6,436 nt of DNA from an uncultured beta proteobacterium (GTDB lineage Bacteria; Pseudomonadota; Gammaproteobacteria; Burkholderiales; Burkholderiaceae_C): NCBI GenBank assembly GCA_903885415.1, contig CAISIP010000532.1, positions 1 through 6,436 on the forward strand, in the 5' to 3' direction. The translations under genes and the position numbers were made by a program. The notes beneath the pieces were generated by a model. That model made no database searches. It was not told where the DNA came from and was given only the letters and a program-made list of their open reading frames with translations. Below, in pieces: positions 1 to 6,238 of this stretch. Every line of letters begins with the position of its first letter. The first letter of the stretch is position 1.

Positions 1-734
1 ACCAGTTCGGCGCTCCACGGCAGCCCCGGGTTCCAGCTCAGGCGCTCCCAGTCCCAGCGCTCGGCGTGGCGTGCCAGCAGCGCGTCGCTCCAGTGCAGTC
101 CGGGGTTTTCGCTCAGGCGCTCCCAGTCCCAGCGCGCGCCCTGGCGCCCGAGCAGCGTGTCGCTCCAGGGCAGTCCGGCGTTGGCGTTGAAGGCGTCCCA
201 GTCCCAGCGCGGGGCCTGCGCCTCGATCAGCTCCAGGCTCCAGGGCAGCCGGGGGTTGGCGCTCAGCCGCTGCCAGTCCCAGCGCTGCGCGTGGCGCTCG
301 ATCAGCTCGGCGGTCCATGGCAGCGCCGGGTTCTCGCTCAGCCAGGCCCAGCTCCATCGGCTGGCATGGCGATCGAGCAGCGCATCGCTCCACGGCAGGC
401 CGGTGTTGCCGCTCAGGCCGGTCCAGTCCCAGCGGTCGAGTTGCTGCGCGATCAGCTCTTCGCTCCAGGGCAGCGCCCGGGTCCAGCTCAGCCAGGCCCA
501 GTCCAGCCGATCGGCGTAGCGGTGCATCAGCGCGCTGCCCCACGGCAGCCCCGGGTTCTTGCCCAGCCAGGCCCAGTTCCAGCGGCTTGCGTAGCGTTCG
601 ATCAGCGCAGCGCTCCACGGCAGCGCCGGGTTGCGGCTCAGCCAGCCCCAGTCCCAGCGCGCGCAAAAGCGTTCTATCAGTTCGTCCGACCAGGGCAGCG
701 CCTGACTTGCACTGAGCAGCTTCCAATCCCAGCG
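1..734 (-). repeat. 75-bp tandem coding repeats (25-residue WDW/LPW units)
   Basis: The DNA period is exactly 75 bp. The segment encoding the WDW core (cagtcccagcgc on the plus strand, or a variant) recurs with its gtccc part near 51, 126, 201, 276, 351, 426, 501, 576, 651 and 726. No unit has gained or lost a base. The units differ at many synonymous and surface positions, so this is an old, selected array rather than a recent expansion. Unit 4 (RLDWAWLSWTR) and unit 8 (RWDWDAFNANA) are the most divergent. The array continues past the left edge. Confidence 0.92.
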
Positions 735-935
735 CTCGGCGTGGCGGTGGATCTGTTCGCCATCCAGCGGGTAATGCCGCTGCACGCAGGGCATCAGCAG
801 GTCGGGGCAGTCGGCGAAAAACTGAGCGGTTTCGGTCTGCTCCAGCGTCTGGAGCGTGCTCGCCAGAATGTCCCAGCGCCGCTCCAGCCCGGGCGCGAGC
901 GCGCCCGTCTTCGCCAGCGCGACCAGCTCACGCAT
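1..935 (-). CDS. Trp-rich 25-residue tandem-repeat protein, unknown function (3' end outside window)
   Basis: No family recognised. The frame is open from an ATG at 933-935 to the window edge, giving 311 codons and no stop. Residues 1-67 are a non-repeated head that ends in a degenerate half-repeat (YPLDGEQIHRHAE). From residue 68 on, the protein is only repeats of exactly 25 residues, nine complete and one cut, with the pattern RWDWxxLSxNP then LPWSxELIxR. I count 35 Trp in the 244 repeat residues (about 14%). There is no signal peptide or membrane segment, so it is probably cytosolic. The repeats look like short helical units forming a solenoid or binding scaffold (inference). The start codon overlaps the last 8 bases of the upstream PLD/J-domain gene and has a weak AGGTG four bases before it, so translation is probably coupled. 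The missing C-terminus could carry another domain. The coding call is strong because the protein-level period holds without a stop or frameshift; the function is open. Confidence 0.9.
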   Translation of the reverse strand, partial: MRELVALAKTGALAPGLERRWDILASTLQTLEQTETAQFFADCPDLLMPCVQRHYPLDGEQIHRHAERWDWKLLSASQALPWSDELIERFCARWDWGWLSRNPALPWSAALIERYASRWNWAWLGKNPGLPWGSALMHRYADRLDWAWLSWTRALPWSEELIAQQLDRWDWTGLSGNTGLPWSDALLDRHASRWSWAWLSENPALPWTAELIERHAQRWDWQRLSANPRLPWSLELIEAQAPRWDWDAFNANAGLPWSDTLLGRQGARWDWERLSENPGLHWSDALLARHAERWDWERLSWNPGLPWSAEL

Positions 936-2139
936 GCGACACCTGCGCGAGTTCGATCTCGTAGCGCCGGATTTCTGTCTGCAACTGCTGCGCGCGCTGG
1001 TCAAACCAGGTTGCCCAGACCGGCTGCGCGCGCAGGGTCTGCCAGACCGGGCCGCGGCGCAGCTGCGCCAGCTCCTGCTCGCGCTGCGCCAGGGTCGATT
1101 GCAGCTGCGCCAGACGCCGCTGCAGGGACTCGGCGTTATCGCTTCCCGCCACACTGTGCGCCGCGAGCCGCTGGCCGATGGCGTGCTGCAGCTCGGCCAG
1201 GCGCGCCAGGTCGTTGTTTTGGTAGCCGAGCTGCAACTGCTGGAACAGCTCCTGCGCGCGCGCCTTGTCCTGGTCGCCGACCCGGTCCGGATGGCACTGC
1301 ATTGCCAGCTTTCGGGACAGCTGCTTGAGGTCTTGCTGCTGCTGCGCGTCGAGGGGCAGCGGCTGCGGCTCCTGCGCCATCGCGCTACGGGCTTGCTCGT
1401 ACTGCTGATAGACCGACTCGGCTTGCTCGGCCCCCTCGGCGCTGTGCTCCTGCGCGCTGCGCGCATGCAGCGCGTGCAAATAGCGTCGGCGCAGGTCGAG
1501 GTAGGCGCGCATCAGCGTGCCGATGGCCTGCTCCTGCTCGTAGTCAAACAGGTGGATCTGGCGCTGCATGTCGGCGGCTTCGGCCTCGAGCGCCGCCAGC
1601 TGGTTGTCCAGCACCCGCAGCTGCCAGCGCCAGTCGGTGAGCGCGGCGTCCTGGTGCAGGCTGAGGGCGGAGCTGCCCGACAGCGGGCCCGGTGCGCTGG
1701 GGGACGCCTCGCCGCTGAGCCGCGCGAAAGCCTGCCGCAGTTGCGCGGCAAATGCCGGGTCGCCCTGGGTCAGGATCATGTTTTCCTGGCTGCGGCTGGC
1801 CACCGGCGTCCAGCTGAAGCTGCCGTTGACGACGCTGTCGCCGTCGATCAGGCAAAAGCGCTGCTGCAGCGCGGCTGCGTGCGCGCTACCGGCCTCGATC
1901 CAGAAAATGCTGCCACCCGCAGCGCTGAGCCGCTCCCAGGCGATGATCGATTCGCGGTTGGCGGCGTCGTCGCACAGCGCCAGCGATACCGCCAGGCCCC
2001 GGCGCCGGGCTGTGACCAGCGCGTCGAACAGCGTCCGGTCGCTAAGCGCGGCGGTGGCCACCAGCACGCTGTGGCGGGCAGCGTCGATCAGACCGACGAC
2101 GGCTTCTCGGATGCCGGAAAAATGGACCTGCGTTTGCAT
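928..2139 (-). CDS. PLD-like domain / coiled coil / J-domain fusion protein with degenerate HKD motif
   Basis: A 403-residue protein. Residues about 5-140 look like a single phospholipase D-like domain of the nuclease type (FSGIREAVVGLIDAA; FCLID; NGSFSWT; QEN). The family motif HxK(x)4D(x)6GS keeps its exact spacing but reads Q92-x-R94, D99, G106-S107, so the catalytic His and Lys are lost and hydrolase activity is doubtful. Residues about 168-255 are Gln/Glu/Arg-rich and probably coiled coil. Residues about 262-320 match a J-domain, with HPD at 283-285 preceded by a basic helix (LKQLSRKLAMQ), which suggests recruitment of a DnaK-type Hsp70. Residues 335-400 form another coiled coil. No signal peptide or membrane segment is seen, so it should be cytosolic. 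The ATG at 2137-2139 was chosen because AGGG lies 7 bases upstream and the fold begins right after it; the longer open frame to 2367 adds only low-complexity Arg/Ala/Pro sequence. It is the first gene of a two-gene unit with the repeat protein. Confidence 0.9.
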   Translation of the reverse strand: MQTQVHFSGIREAVVGLIDAARHSVLVATAALSDRTLFDALVTARRRGLAVSLALCDDAANRESIIAWERLSAAGGSIFWIEAGSAHAAALQQRFCLIDGDSVVNGSFSWTPVASRSQENMILTQGDPAFAAQLRQAFARLSGEASPSAPGPLSGSSALSLHQDAALTDWRWQLRVLDNQLAALEAEAADMQRQIHLFDYEQEQAIGTLMRAYLDLRRRYLHALHARSAQEHSAEGAEQAESVYQQYEQARSAMAQEPQPLPLDAQQQQDLKQLSRKLAMQCHPDRVGDQDKARAQELFQQLQLGYQNNDLARLAELQHAIGQRLAAHSVAGSDNAESLQRRLAQLQSTLAQREQELAQLRRGPVWQTLRAQPVWATWFDQRAQQLQTEIRRYEIELAQVSHA

Positions 2140-2156
2140 TCCTGGACCCTGTGATG

Positions 2157-2191
2157 CGCTGCGTCGCCGGTGCGTGGCGCCCGACGCAGCG
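2157..2191 (-). promoter_or_regulatory. 10-bp perfect inverted repeat, leader hairpin or operator of the PLD/J-domain gene
   Basis: Arms CGCTGCGTCG (2157-2166) and CGACGCAGCG (2182-2191) are perfectly complementary. Inside them, ggtgc (2169-2173) can pair with gcgcc (2177-2181), with one G-U pair, around a gtg loop. The structure ends 6 bases before the AGGG ribosome-binding site of the PLD/J-domain gene. If the -10-like TATTAT just to its right is used, it would form the extreme 5' end of the mRNA. It could act as a stability hairpin, a translational control element or a dimer-binding operator. The dyad is certain; the role is inferred. High GC makes chance dyads more likely. Confidence 0.45.
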
Positions 2192-2196
2192 TCCGA

Positions 2197-2202
2197 ATAA
2201 TA
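2197..2202 (-). promoter_or_regulatory. possible -10 box (TATTAT) for the PLD/J-domain operon
   Basis: The minus strand reads TATTAT, five of six bases matching the sigma-70 -10 consensus, in an otherwise GC-rich stretch about 58 bases upstream of the ATG. No convincing -35 box lies 16-18 bases further upstream; that position overlaps the left arm of the 11-bp inverted repeat at 2219-2249. An activator-dependent promoter, or chance, would both fit. Confidence 0.3.
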
Positions 2203-2218
2203 CCGTGGCCGGCGGCTG

Positions 2219-2249
2219 GCCATCGGCGCTACTGCGGCGCGCCGATGGC
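2219..2249. promoter_or_regulatory. 11-bp perfect inverted repeat in the divergent intergenic region
   Basis: Arms GCCATCGGCGC (2219-2229) and GCGCCGATGGC (2239-2249) are exact reverse complements around a 9-base spacer (tactgcggc). On the plus strand it is followed by ggttttcc. It sits between two divergent genes and over the expected -35 area of the leftward promoter, as an operator would. A hairpin terminator for weak rightward read-through is an alternative, but only four T residues follow. The dyad is read directly; the function is inferred. Confidence 0.45.
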
Positions 2250-2294
2250 GGTTTTCCGCACAATGGCGGGCCTTCGGCGCAGGCCAACAAACTG

Positions 2295-2300
2295 CATAAT
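2295..2300 (+). promoter_or_regulatory. possible -10 box (CATAAT) for the Sel1-repeat gene
   Basis: CATAAT matches five of six bases of the -10 consensus and lies about 82 bases upstream of the TTG start. The region about 17 bases upstream (cttcgg) is not a recognisable -35 box. It is one of the few A/T-rich patches in the 242-base intergenic region, which is the only reason to propose it. Confidence 0.28.
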
Positions 2301-2372
2301 GTCGCAGCGCACGGGCGGGCCTGCGCACCGGCGGACTGCGCGCAGCGAAGGGCGGCGGCGTGCGCATCCAAC

Positions 2373-2376
2373 GAGG
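2373..2376 (+). promoter_or_regulatory. ribosome-binding site (GAGG) deciding a TTG start
   Basis: GAGG is followed by five A/T bases (tttta) and then TTG at 2382-2384. This is the only well-spaced Shine-Dalgarno match I found ahead of an in-frame start close to the first Sel1 repeat. The only in-frame ATGs upstream, at 2151 and 2154, lie within the control region and would add 77 residues of Arg/Ala-rich sequence with no domain character. Confidence 0.6.
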
Positions 2377-2381
2377 TTTTA

Positions 2382-3896
2382 TTGAATATTCTGCTTCACG
2401 ACGCGGATTCGGATGCGGCGGCGGACCGGCCCGGCGAGGCCGGGGCGCTGGCGCTGATCCGGCCCCTCGCTGCGCCCGATTCAGGCGCAGCGCAGAACAA
2501 CCTCGGCCTGATGTATGCCAACGGCCAGGGCGTTGCCCTGGACCCGGTGGAGGCGCTCAAGTGGTACGCGCTGGCGGCGCACCAGGGCTACGCGCCGGCG
2601 CAGTACAACCTGGGCTATGCCTATGCGAATGGCCAGGGAACGGCAGCGGACGCTGCGCAGGCCTTGCATTGGTACCAGCAGTCGGCGCAGCAGGGGGTGG
2701 CGCTGGCGCAGGCCAATCTGGGGCTGATGTACGCCAGCGGCCAGGGGGTGGCGCAGGATTTTGAGCAGGCGATGCAGTGGTACCGGATGGCGGCGCAGCA
2801 GGGCGAACCGACGGCGCAGTTCAATCTGGGCGTGATGTACGCCAACGGGCAGGGCGTGGCGCAGGATTTCACGATGGCGCTGGCCTGTTACGAGGCCGCG
2901 GCAGAACAGGGCGACGCGAGCGCGAAGTTCAACCTCGGCGCGATGCACGCCAACGGACAAGGCGGCGCGCAGGACTTCGCGCGGGCCCAGGCTTTCTACC
3001 AGGAAGCGGCCGAAGCGGGCGACGCGACGGCGCAGTACGGTCTGGGGGTGATGCACGCCAACGGGCAGGGCGTCGCGCAGGACTTCACGCAGGCGCGCAA
3101 GTGGTACAGCCTGGCCGCGGCGCAGGGCCATATTCATGCGCAGTTCAACCTCGGCTTCCTGTACGCCAACGGGCAGGGCGTGGCGCGCGACGACGCCCGC
3201 GCCCTCGACTGGTACCGGCTTGCCGCCGAGCAGGGCGACGCTGCGGCGCAGTACAACCTGGGCGTTTTCTACAGCCTGGGGCAGGGCACCGCACAGGACC
3301 ATGCGCAGGCGCTGCTGTGGTACCGCAAGGCGGCCGACCAGGGCGACGCCTACGCGCAGTCGAACCTGGGGCTGATGTGCCACAACGGGCAGGGGATGGC
3401 GCGCGACTATGTGCAGGCCTTCCAGTGGTACCAGATGGCCGCGGCGCAGGGCGACGCTTACGCCGAGTTCAACCTGGGCGTGCTCTATGCCAATGGCCAG
3501 GGTGTGGGACGCGATTACGCGCAGGCGCTGCACTGGTTTTCGCTGGCCGCTGAGCAGGACGACGCCGCCGCGCAGTACAACCTGGGCGTTCTGTACCACC
3601 TGGGCCAGGGCGTTGCACAGGATGCTGCCAAGGCGGTGCACTGGTACCGGCTGGCGGCGGCGCAAAGGCACCCGCAGGCGCAGGGTGATCTGGGCTGGAT
3701 GTACGCCAAGGGAGAGGGTGTGCTGCAGGACTTCGTGCGCTCGCACAGCTGGTTCAACGTGGCGGCGGTCTCGGGCAACGCCGAAGCGGCCAAAGGCCGC
3801 GACCAGGTCGCGCAGCAGATGACGACGCAGCAGATCGGACAGGCGCAGAAGATGGCGCGCGAGCTCAAGCAGCGCCATTTTCAGGACTTCGACTGA
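2382..3896 (+). CDS. Sel1-like repeat (SLR) protein, twelve repeats, probably cytosolic
   Basis: A 504-residue protein from the TTG start. After a 36-residue acidic/Ala-rich head, residues 37-469 are twelve tandem Sel1-like repeats. Eleven are exactly 36 residues and the last is 37. The typical unit is AQYNLGVMYANGQG, then VAQD, then QALxWYxxAAxQGDA. The last 35 residues (MTTQQIGQAQKMARELKQ) are the usual C-terminal capping helix of this family. SLR proteins are alpha-helical solenoids related to TPR that mediate protein-protein contacts, often in signalling or envelope complexes. No enzyme domain is visible. No signal peptide or lipobox is seen, which differs from many secreted SLR proteins. 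It is divergent from the PLD/J-domain gene across a shared control region and convergent with the hydroxylase operon. The gene call is strong; the exact start is less sure and the partner is unknown. Confidence 0.92.
   Translation: MNILLHDADSDAAADRPGEAGALALIRPLAAPDSGAAQNNLGLMYANGQGVALDPVEALKWYALAAHQGYAPAQYNLGYAYANGQGTAADAAQALHWYQQSAQQGVALAQANLGLMYASGQGVAQDFEQAMQWYRMAAQQGEPTAQFNLGVMYANGQGVAQDFTMALACYEAAAEQGDASAKFNLGAMHANGQGGAQDFARAQAFYQEAAEAGDATAQYGLGVMHANGQGVAQDFTQARKWYSLAAAQGHIHAQFNLGFLYANGQGVARDDARALDWYRLAAEQGDAAAQYNLGVFYSLGQGTAQDHAQALLWYRKAADQGDAYAQSNLGLMCHNGQGMARDYVQAFQWYQMAAAQGDAYAEFNLGVLYANGQGVGRDYAQALHWFSLAAEQDDAAAQYNLGVLYHLGQGVAQDAAKAVHWYRLAAAQRHPQAQGDLGWMYAKGEGVLQDFVRSHSWFNVAAVSGNAEAAKGRDQVAQQMTTQQIGQAQKMARELKQRHFQDFD
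2490..3788 (+). repeat. 108-bp tandem coding repeats (twelve Sel1-like units)
   Basis: Twelve units with a 108-bp period, the last 3 bp longer. Several units are nearly identical at DNA level over about 38 bp, for example around 2836-2873 and 3052-3089 (both encode a YANGQGVAQDFT or HANGQGVAQDFT core). This suggests duplication or gene conversion within the array. Units 5 (GQGGAQD) and 12 (GEGVLQD) deviate most from the GQGVAQD core. Confidence 0.9.
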
Positions 3897-3899
3897 GGC

Positions 3900-3930
3900 C
3901 CCTGCGTCGGGGCGCCTAGCCCACGCAGGG
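3900..3930. terminator. nested hairpin between convergent genes, possible bidirectional terminator
   Basis: CCCTGCGT (3900-3907) pairs with ACGCAGGG (3923-3930). Inside it, GGGC (3910-3913) pairs with GCCC (3919-3922) around a gccta loop, leaving only a 2-base bulge. It lies 4 bases after the Sel1-repeat stop and 13 bases past the hydroxylase stop, exactly between two converging genes. Neither side has a T-run, so it is not a classical intrinsic terminator. It may still block RNA polymerase or protect both 3' ends. Confidence 0.5.
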
Positions 3931-3942
3931 TGCGGGCGATGC

Positions 3943-6225
3943 TCAGGCCAGCGCGGCCTTGACCCTGGCCCGGGTCAGCGGCGCCTTGCGCATGCGCACA
4001 CCGGTGGCGTCGTAAAACGCATTGGCGACCGCCGCCGGTATCAGGCGGATGGTCGGCTCCCCGGCGCCGGTGGGTGCGGCCTCGGGGCGGTTGATCAGCA
4101 CCACGTCGATGGTCTGCGGCTGCTCGCCGATGGCGAGGATCGGGTAGGAGTCCCAGTCGACGCTGGTCACCGCGGTGGGACTGAACTGCACCTCTTCGTG
4201 CAGCGTGCGCGACAGACCCTGCGTCACGTTGCCCTCGATGGTGTAGCGCAGACCCTCGGGATTGATGATCAGTCCGCATTCGTGCGCGACGGTCACCCGC
4301 CTGGCCCAGACCGATCCGCTTGCCGGGTCGACCTCGACCTCGGCCACCACCGCCACCACGGTTCCAGCGCGCTGTGCGTAGGCGATGCCCTGGCCGTGTA
4401 GTCTCGCGTTTTGCAGGCGTTTGCCCGCGGCGCTGCGCACCCGCCAGCCGGCACGCTCGGCCGCCGCGCGCAGCACGACGGCGTCGCGCGCCGCCTCCAC
4501 ATGGTGGAGCCTGAACGCCAGCGGATCCTGCCCGGTGGCATAGGCCAGTTCGTCGATGAACTGCTCGCTGGCGAAATGGATGTCGGGCCCCAGCGGGTCG
4601 CGCAAATGCGAGCTGCGCAGCGGCGAGCTGCGGTCGAGCATCGGCGCCACCACCTGCCAGCCCAGCCGCTTGGCGGCGAACTTGTAACTCTCTTCCGGGT
4701 GGTTGAATCCGATTCCGTAGTTCAGCGGCAGCCCCAGCGCCATGCCCAGCAGGCTGTGGCGCGGGTCGGACTCGTTGCTGTTGATATCGGCGCGCGAGAA
4801 GCCCTTGGCGACAAAGTCGTAGCCCGTCACCTGTCCGGACGCGTCGATGGCGGCGCGGGCGTGCGAGACGCTGGCAGGGCTCTTGGGGTCCCATCCGGTC
4901 GCGTCGTGGCGCATGTACTGCAAGCGCACCGGCTTGCCGAGCCGCTTGGACAGGTAGGCGGCCTCCAGCACCGCGTCGCCGGCGTCGTTGCGGCCATAAG
5001 AGCCGGGCCCCGGTGCCCAGACGCCGCGCACCTGCTCGGGCTTCATGCCGAGGATTGCGGCGACGCCGTCGCGCGCGTAATGTGGTTTTTGCGAACCGGT
5101 CCAGACCGTCGCGTGCTCCTTCTGCACATCGGCCAGCGCACAGGCCGGCCCCATGCTGGCGTGCGACTGAAATGGCCATTCGTACTCGGCTTCGACGACG
5201 CGTGCCGCCTGCGCAAAAGCGGCTTTCAGGTCGCCGTTTTTGAGCGGATCTTCCGACTTGAGCACGGGTGCGGCGCGCAGATGCGCGTGGACCTTGTCGT
5301 GGCCGCTGAAGGCCGGCGGCGCTGCGCTCCAGGTGACCTTGAGCTCGCGCGCGGCGACCACCGCGTCCCATTCCCGGGGCGCGACAACGGCCAGAAAGTT
5401 CTTGTCATGCACCACCTGCACGCCGGCGATGCCGCTGACCGAGGCTTGGTCGACGCTGGCTACGCCGGCGCCCGCCGCCGGCGGCCGGATCACCCGTGCG
5501 TGCAGCATGCCGGGCAGCCGGATGTCGGTGACGTACTTCATCTGTCCGAATACCTTGCCCACCAGGTCGCGGCGCTTGACCGACTGGCCCACCACTTTGT
5601 ACTGTGACGGGGCCTTGGGTTTGGCCTTGCCGGTCACGTTCATGGAGTTGCCGACCTGCTGGTTCCAGGTGACTTCGGCCGAGAACTGCTTGCCGCCGAT
5701 GAGTTCGGCGTAGCTGGTCTTTCGCTGCGGGCTGGCCACGACCCGGATCACGCCGTCGTCCACCGCCAGTTCGGCCACGCCCACCGACAGCCGGGCCGCC
5801 GCCATGTCGAGCAGGATGCGCCGCGCTTCGGCCGCAGCGTTGCGCAGGGGGAGTGCGCCGCGCGCAATGCCCAGCGCGCTCGACGCGCCGCCTTGGTTGT
5901 TGCTGGTGGCGGTGTCGCCCATGTGGACATCGACTTTCTCGACCGCGACGTCGAGTTCTTCGGCGACGATCTGCGCGATGGAGATGTCGAGCGCGTGGCC
6001 CATGTCGATCTTGCCGAAGAAAGCGGTGACGCTGCCGTCGGTGTGGATCGCCAGCCAGGAGTCGAGTTGTGACGGGTTGGGCTGCGCCGGCCTGAGCGCG
6101 CCCTGCGCGGTGGTGTGCGCCAGCACCGGGTCCCAGACCACGGCGATGACCAGCGCGCCCGAGGCCTTGAGAAAGCTGCGCCGCGATGCGGGGCTGGCCA
6201 ATTTCGTGTGCGGGGAGGGGTTCAT
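3943..6225 (-). CDS. molybdopterin-binding large subunit of a xanthine dehydrogenase-family hydroxylase (isoquinoline/nicotinate oxidoreductase type)
   Basis: A 760-residue protein. The Tat signal SRRSFLK (residues 14-20) plus a hydrophobic stretch (21-31) predicts folded export or membrane association, as in isoquinoline 1-oxidoreductase beta subunits. Cofactor-binding regions follow the family order: GKIDMGHALD at 71-80, QGGASSA at 111-117, GPGSYGRNDAGDA at 406-418, MRHDATGWDPK at 438-448, ESDPRHSL at 485-492, SHLRDPLGPDIHFASE at 539-554, GQGIAYAQRAGT at 611-622, HECGLIINPEGLR at 648-660. GAGEP has E723 at the place of the family's catalytic Glu. The GPGSYGRND and MRHxxTGWDPK wording resembles the NicB/IorB branch that hydroxylates N-heterocyclic aromatics; NicB itself also has fused cytochrome c domains, which are absent here. 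It would work with the [2Fe-2S] subunit encoded just upstream; electrons probably leave to a cytochrome because no FAD subunit is seen in the visible part. The ATG at 6223-6225 is preferred because GAAGGA lies upstream and the Tat motif follows. The substrate is unknown. Confidence 0.93.
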   Translation of the reverse strand: MNPSPHTKLASPASRRSFLKASGALVIAVVWDPVLAHTTAQGALRPAQPNPSQLDSWLAIHTDGSVTAFFGKIDMGHALDISIAQIVAEELDVAVEKVDVHMGDTATSNNQGGASSALGIARGALPLRNAAAEARRILLDMAAARLSVGVAELAVDDGVIRVVASPQRKTSYAELIGGKQFSAEVTWNQQVGNSMNVTGKAKPKAPSQYKVVGQSVKRRDLVGKVFGQMKYVTDIRLPGMLHARVIRPPAAGAGVASVDQASVSGIAGVQVVHDKNFLAVVAPREWDAVVAARELKVTWSAAPPAFSGHDKVHAHLRAAPVLKSEDPLKNGDLKAAFAQAARVVEAEYEWPFQSHASMGPACALADVQKEHATVWTGSQKPHYARDGVAAILGMKPEQVRGVWAPGPGSYGRNDAGDAVLEAAYLSKRLGKPVRLQYMRHDATGWDPKSPASVSHARAAIDASGQVTGYDFVAKGFSRADINSNESDPRHSLLGMALGLPLNYGIGFNHPEESYKFAAKRLGWQVVAPMLDRSSPLRSSHLRDPLGPDIHFASEQFIDELAYATGQDPLAFRLHHVEAARDAVVLRAAAERAGWRVRSAAGKRLQNARLHGQGIAYAQRAGTVVAVVAEVEVDPASGSVWARRVTVAHECGLIINPEGLRYTIEGNVTQGLSRTLHEEVQFSPTAVTSVDWDSYPILAIGEQPQTIDVVLINRPEAAPTGAGEPTIRLIPAAVANAFYDATGVRMRKAPLTRARVKAALA

Positions 6226-6238
6226 GGTGCCGCGTCCT

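Noticed and set aside
1..734. 75-bp direct repeats considered as a CRISPR array or non-coding satellite
   Set aside because: There is no repeat/spacer alternation. The period is a multiple of three, the frame stays open, and conservation is at amino-acid level.
66..1328. Long plus-strand open frame (420 codons) with a repetitive Pro/Gln/Ala-rich translation
   Set aside because: It is antisense to the WDW-repeat and PLD/J genes. Its 25-residue period simply mirrors the 75-bp repeat, and the composition is that of a GC-rich shadow frame.
856..2154. Plus-strand open frame of 432 codons opposite the PLD/J gene
   Set aside because: It is antisense to a gene with recognisable PLD and J-domain motifs. 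Its translation is Leu/Arg/Gln-rich with no domain, as expected of a shadow in high-GC DNA.
2140..2367. N-terminal extension of the PLD/J-domain protein to an ATG at 2367
   Set aside because: The extra 76 residues are low-complexity Arg/Ala/Pro, span both inverted repeats, and have a weaker start context than the ATG at 2139.
2481..3878. Minus-strand open frame of 465 codons opposite the Sel1 array
   Set aside because: It is a periodic mirror of the 108-bp Sel1 repeats. The plus strand gives a clear twelve-unit Sel1 protein with a capping helix.
3881..5371. Second minus-strand frame of 496 codons inside the hydroxylase gene
   Set aside because: The translation is Arg/Gly/Ala-rich without motifs, while the overlapping frame carries every expected cofactor-binding motif.
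4411..5607. Plus-strand open frame of 398 codons opposite the hydroxylase gene
   Set aside because: It is an antisense shadow with no domain or plausible ribosome-binding context.
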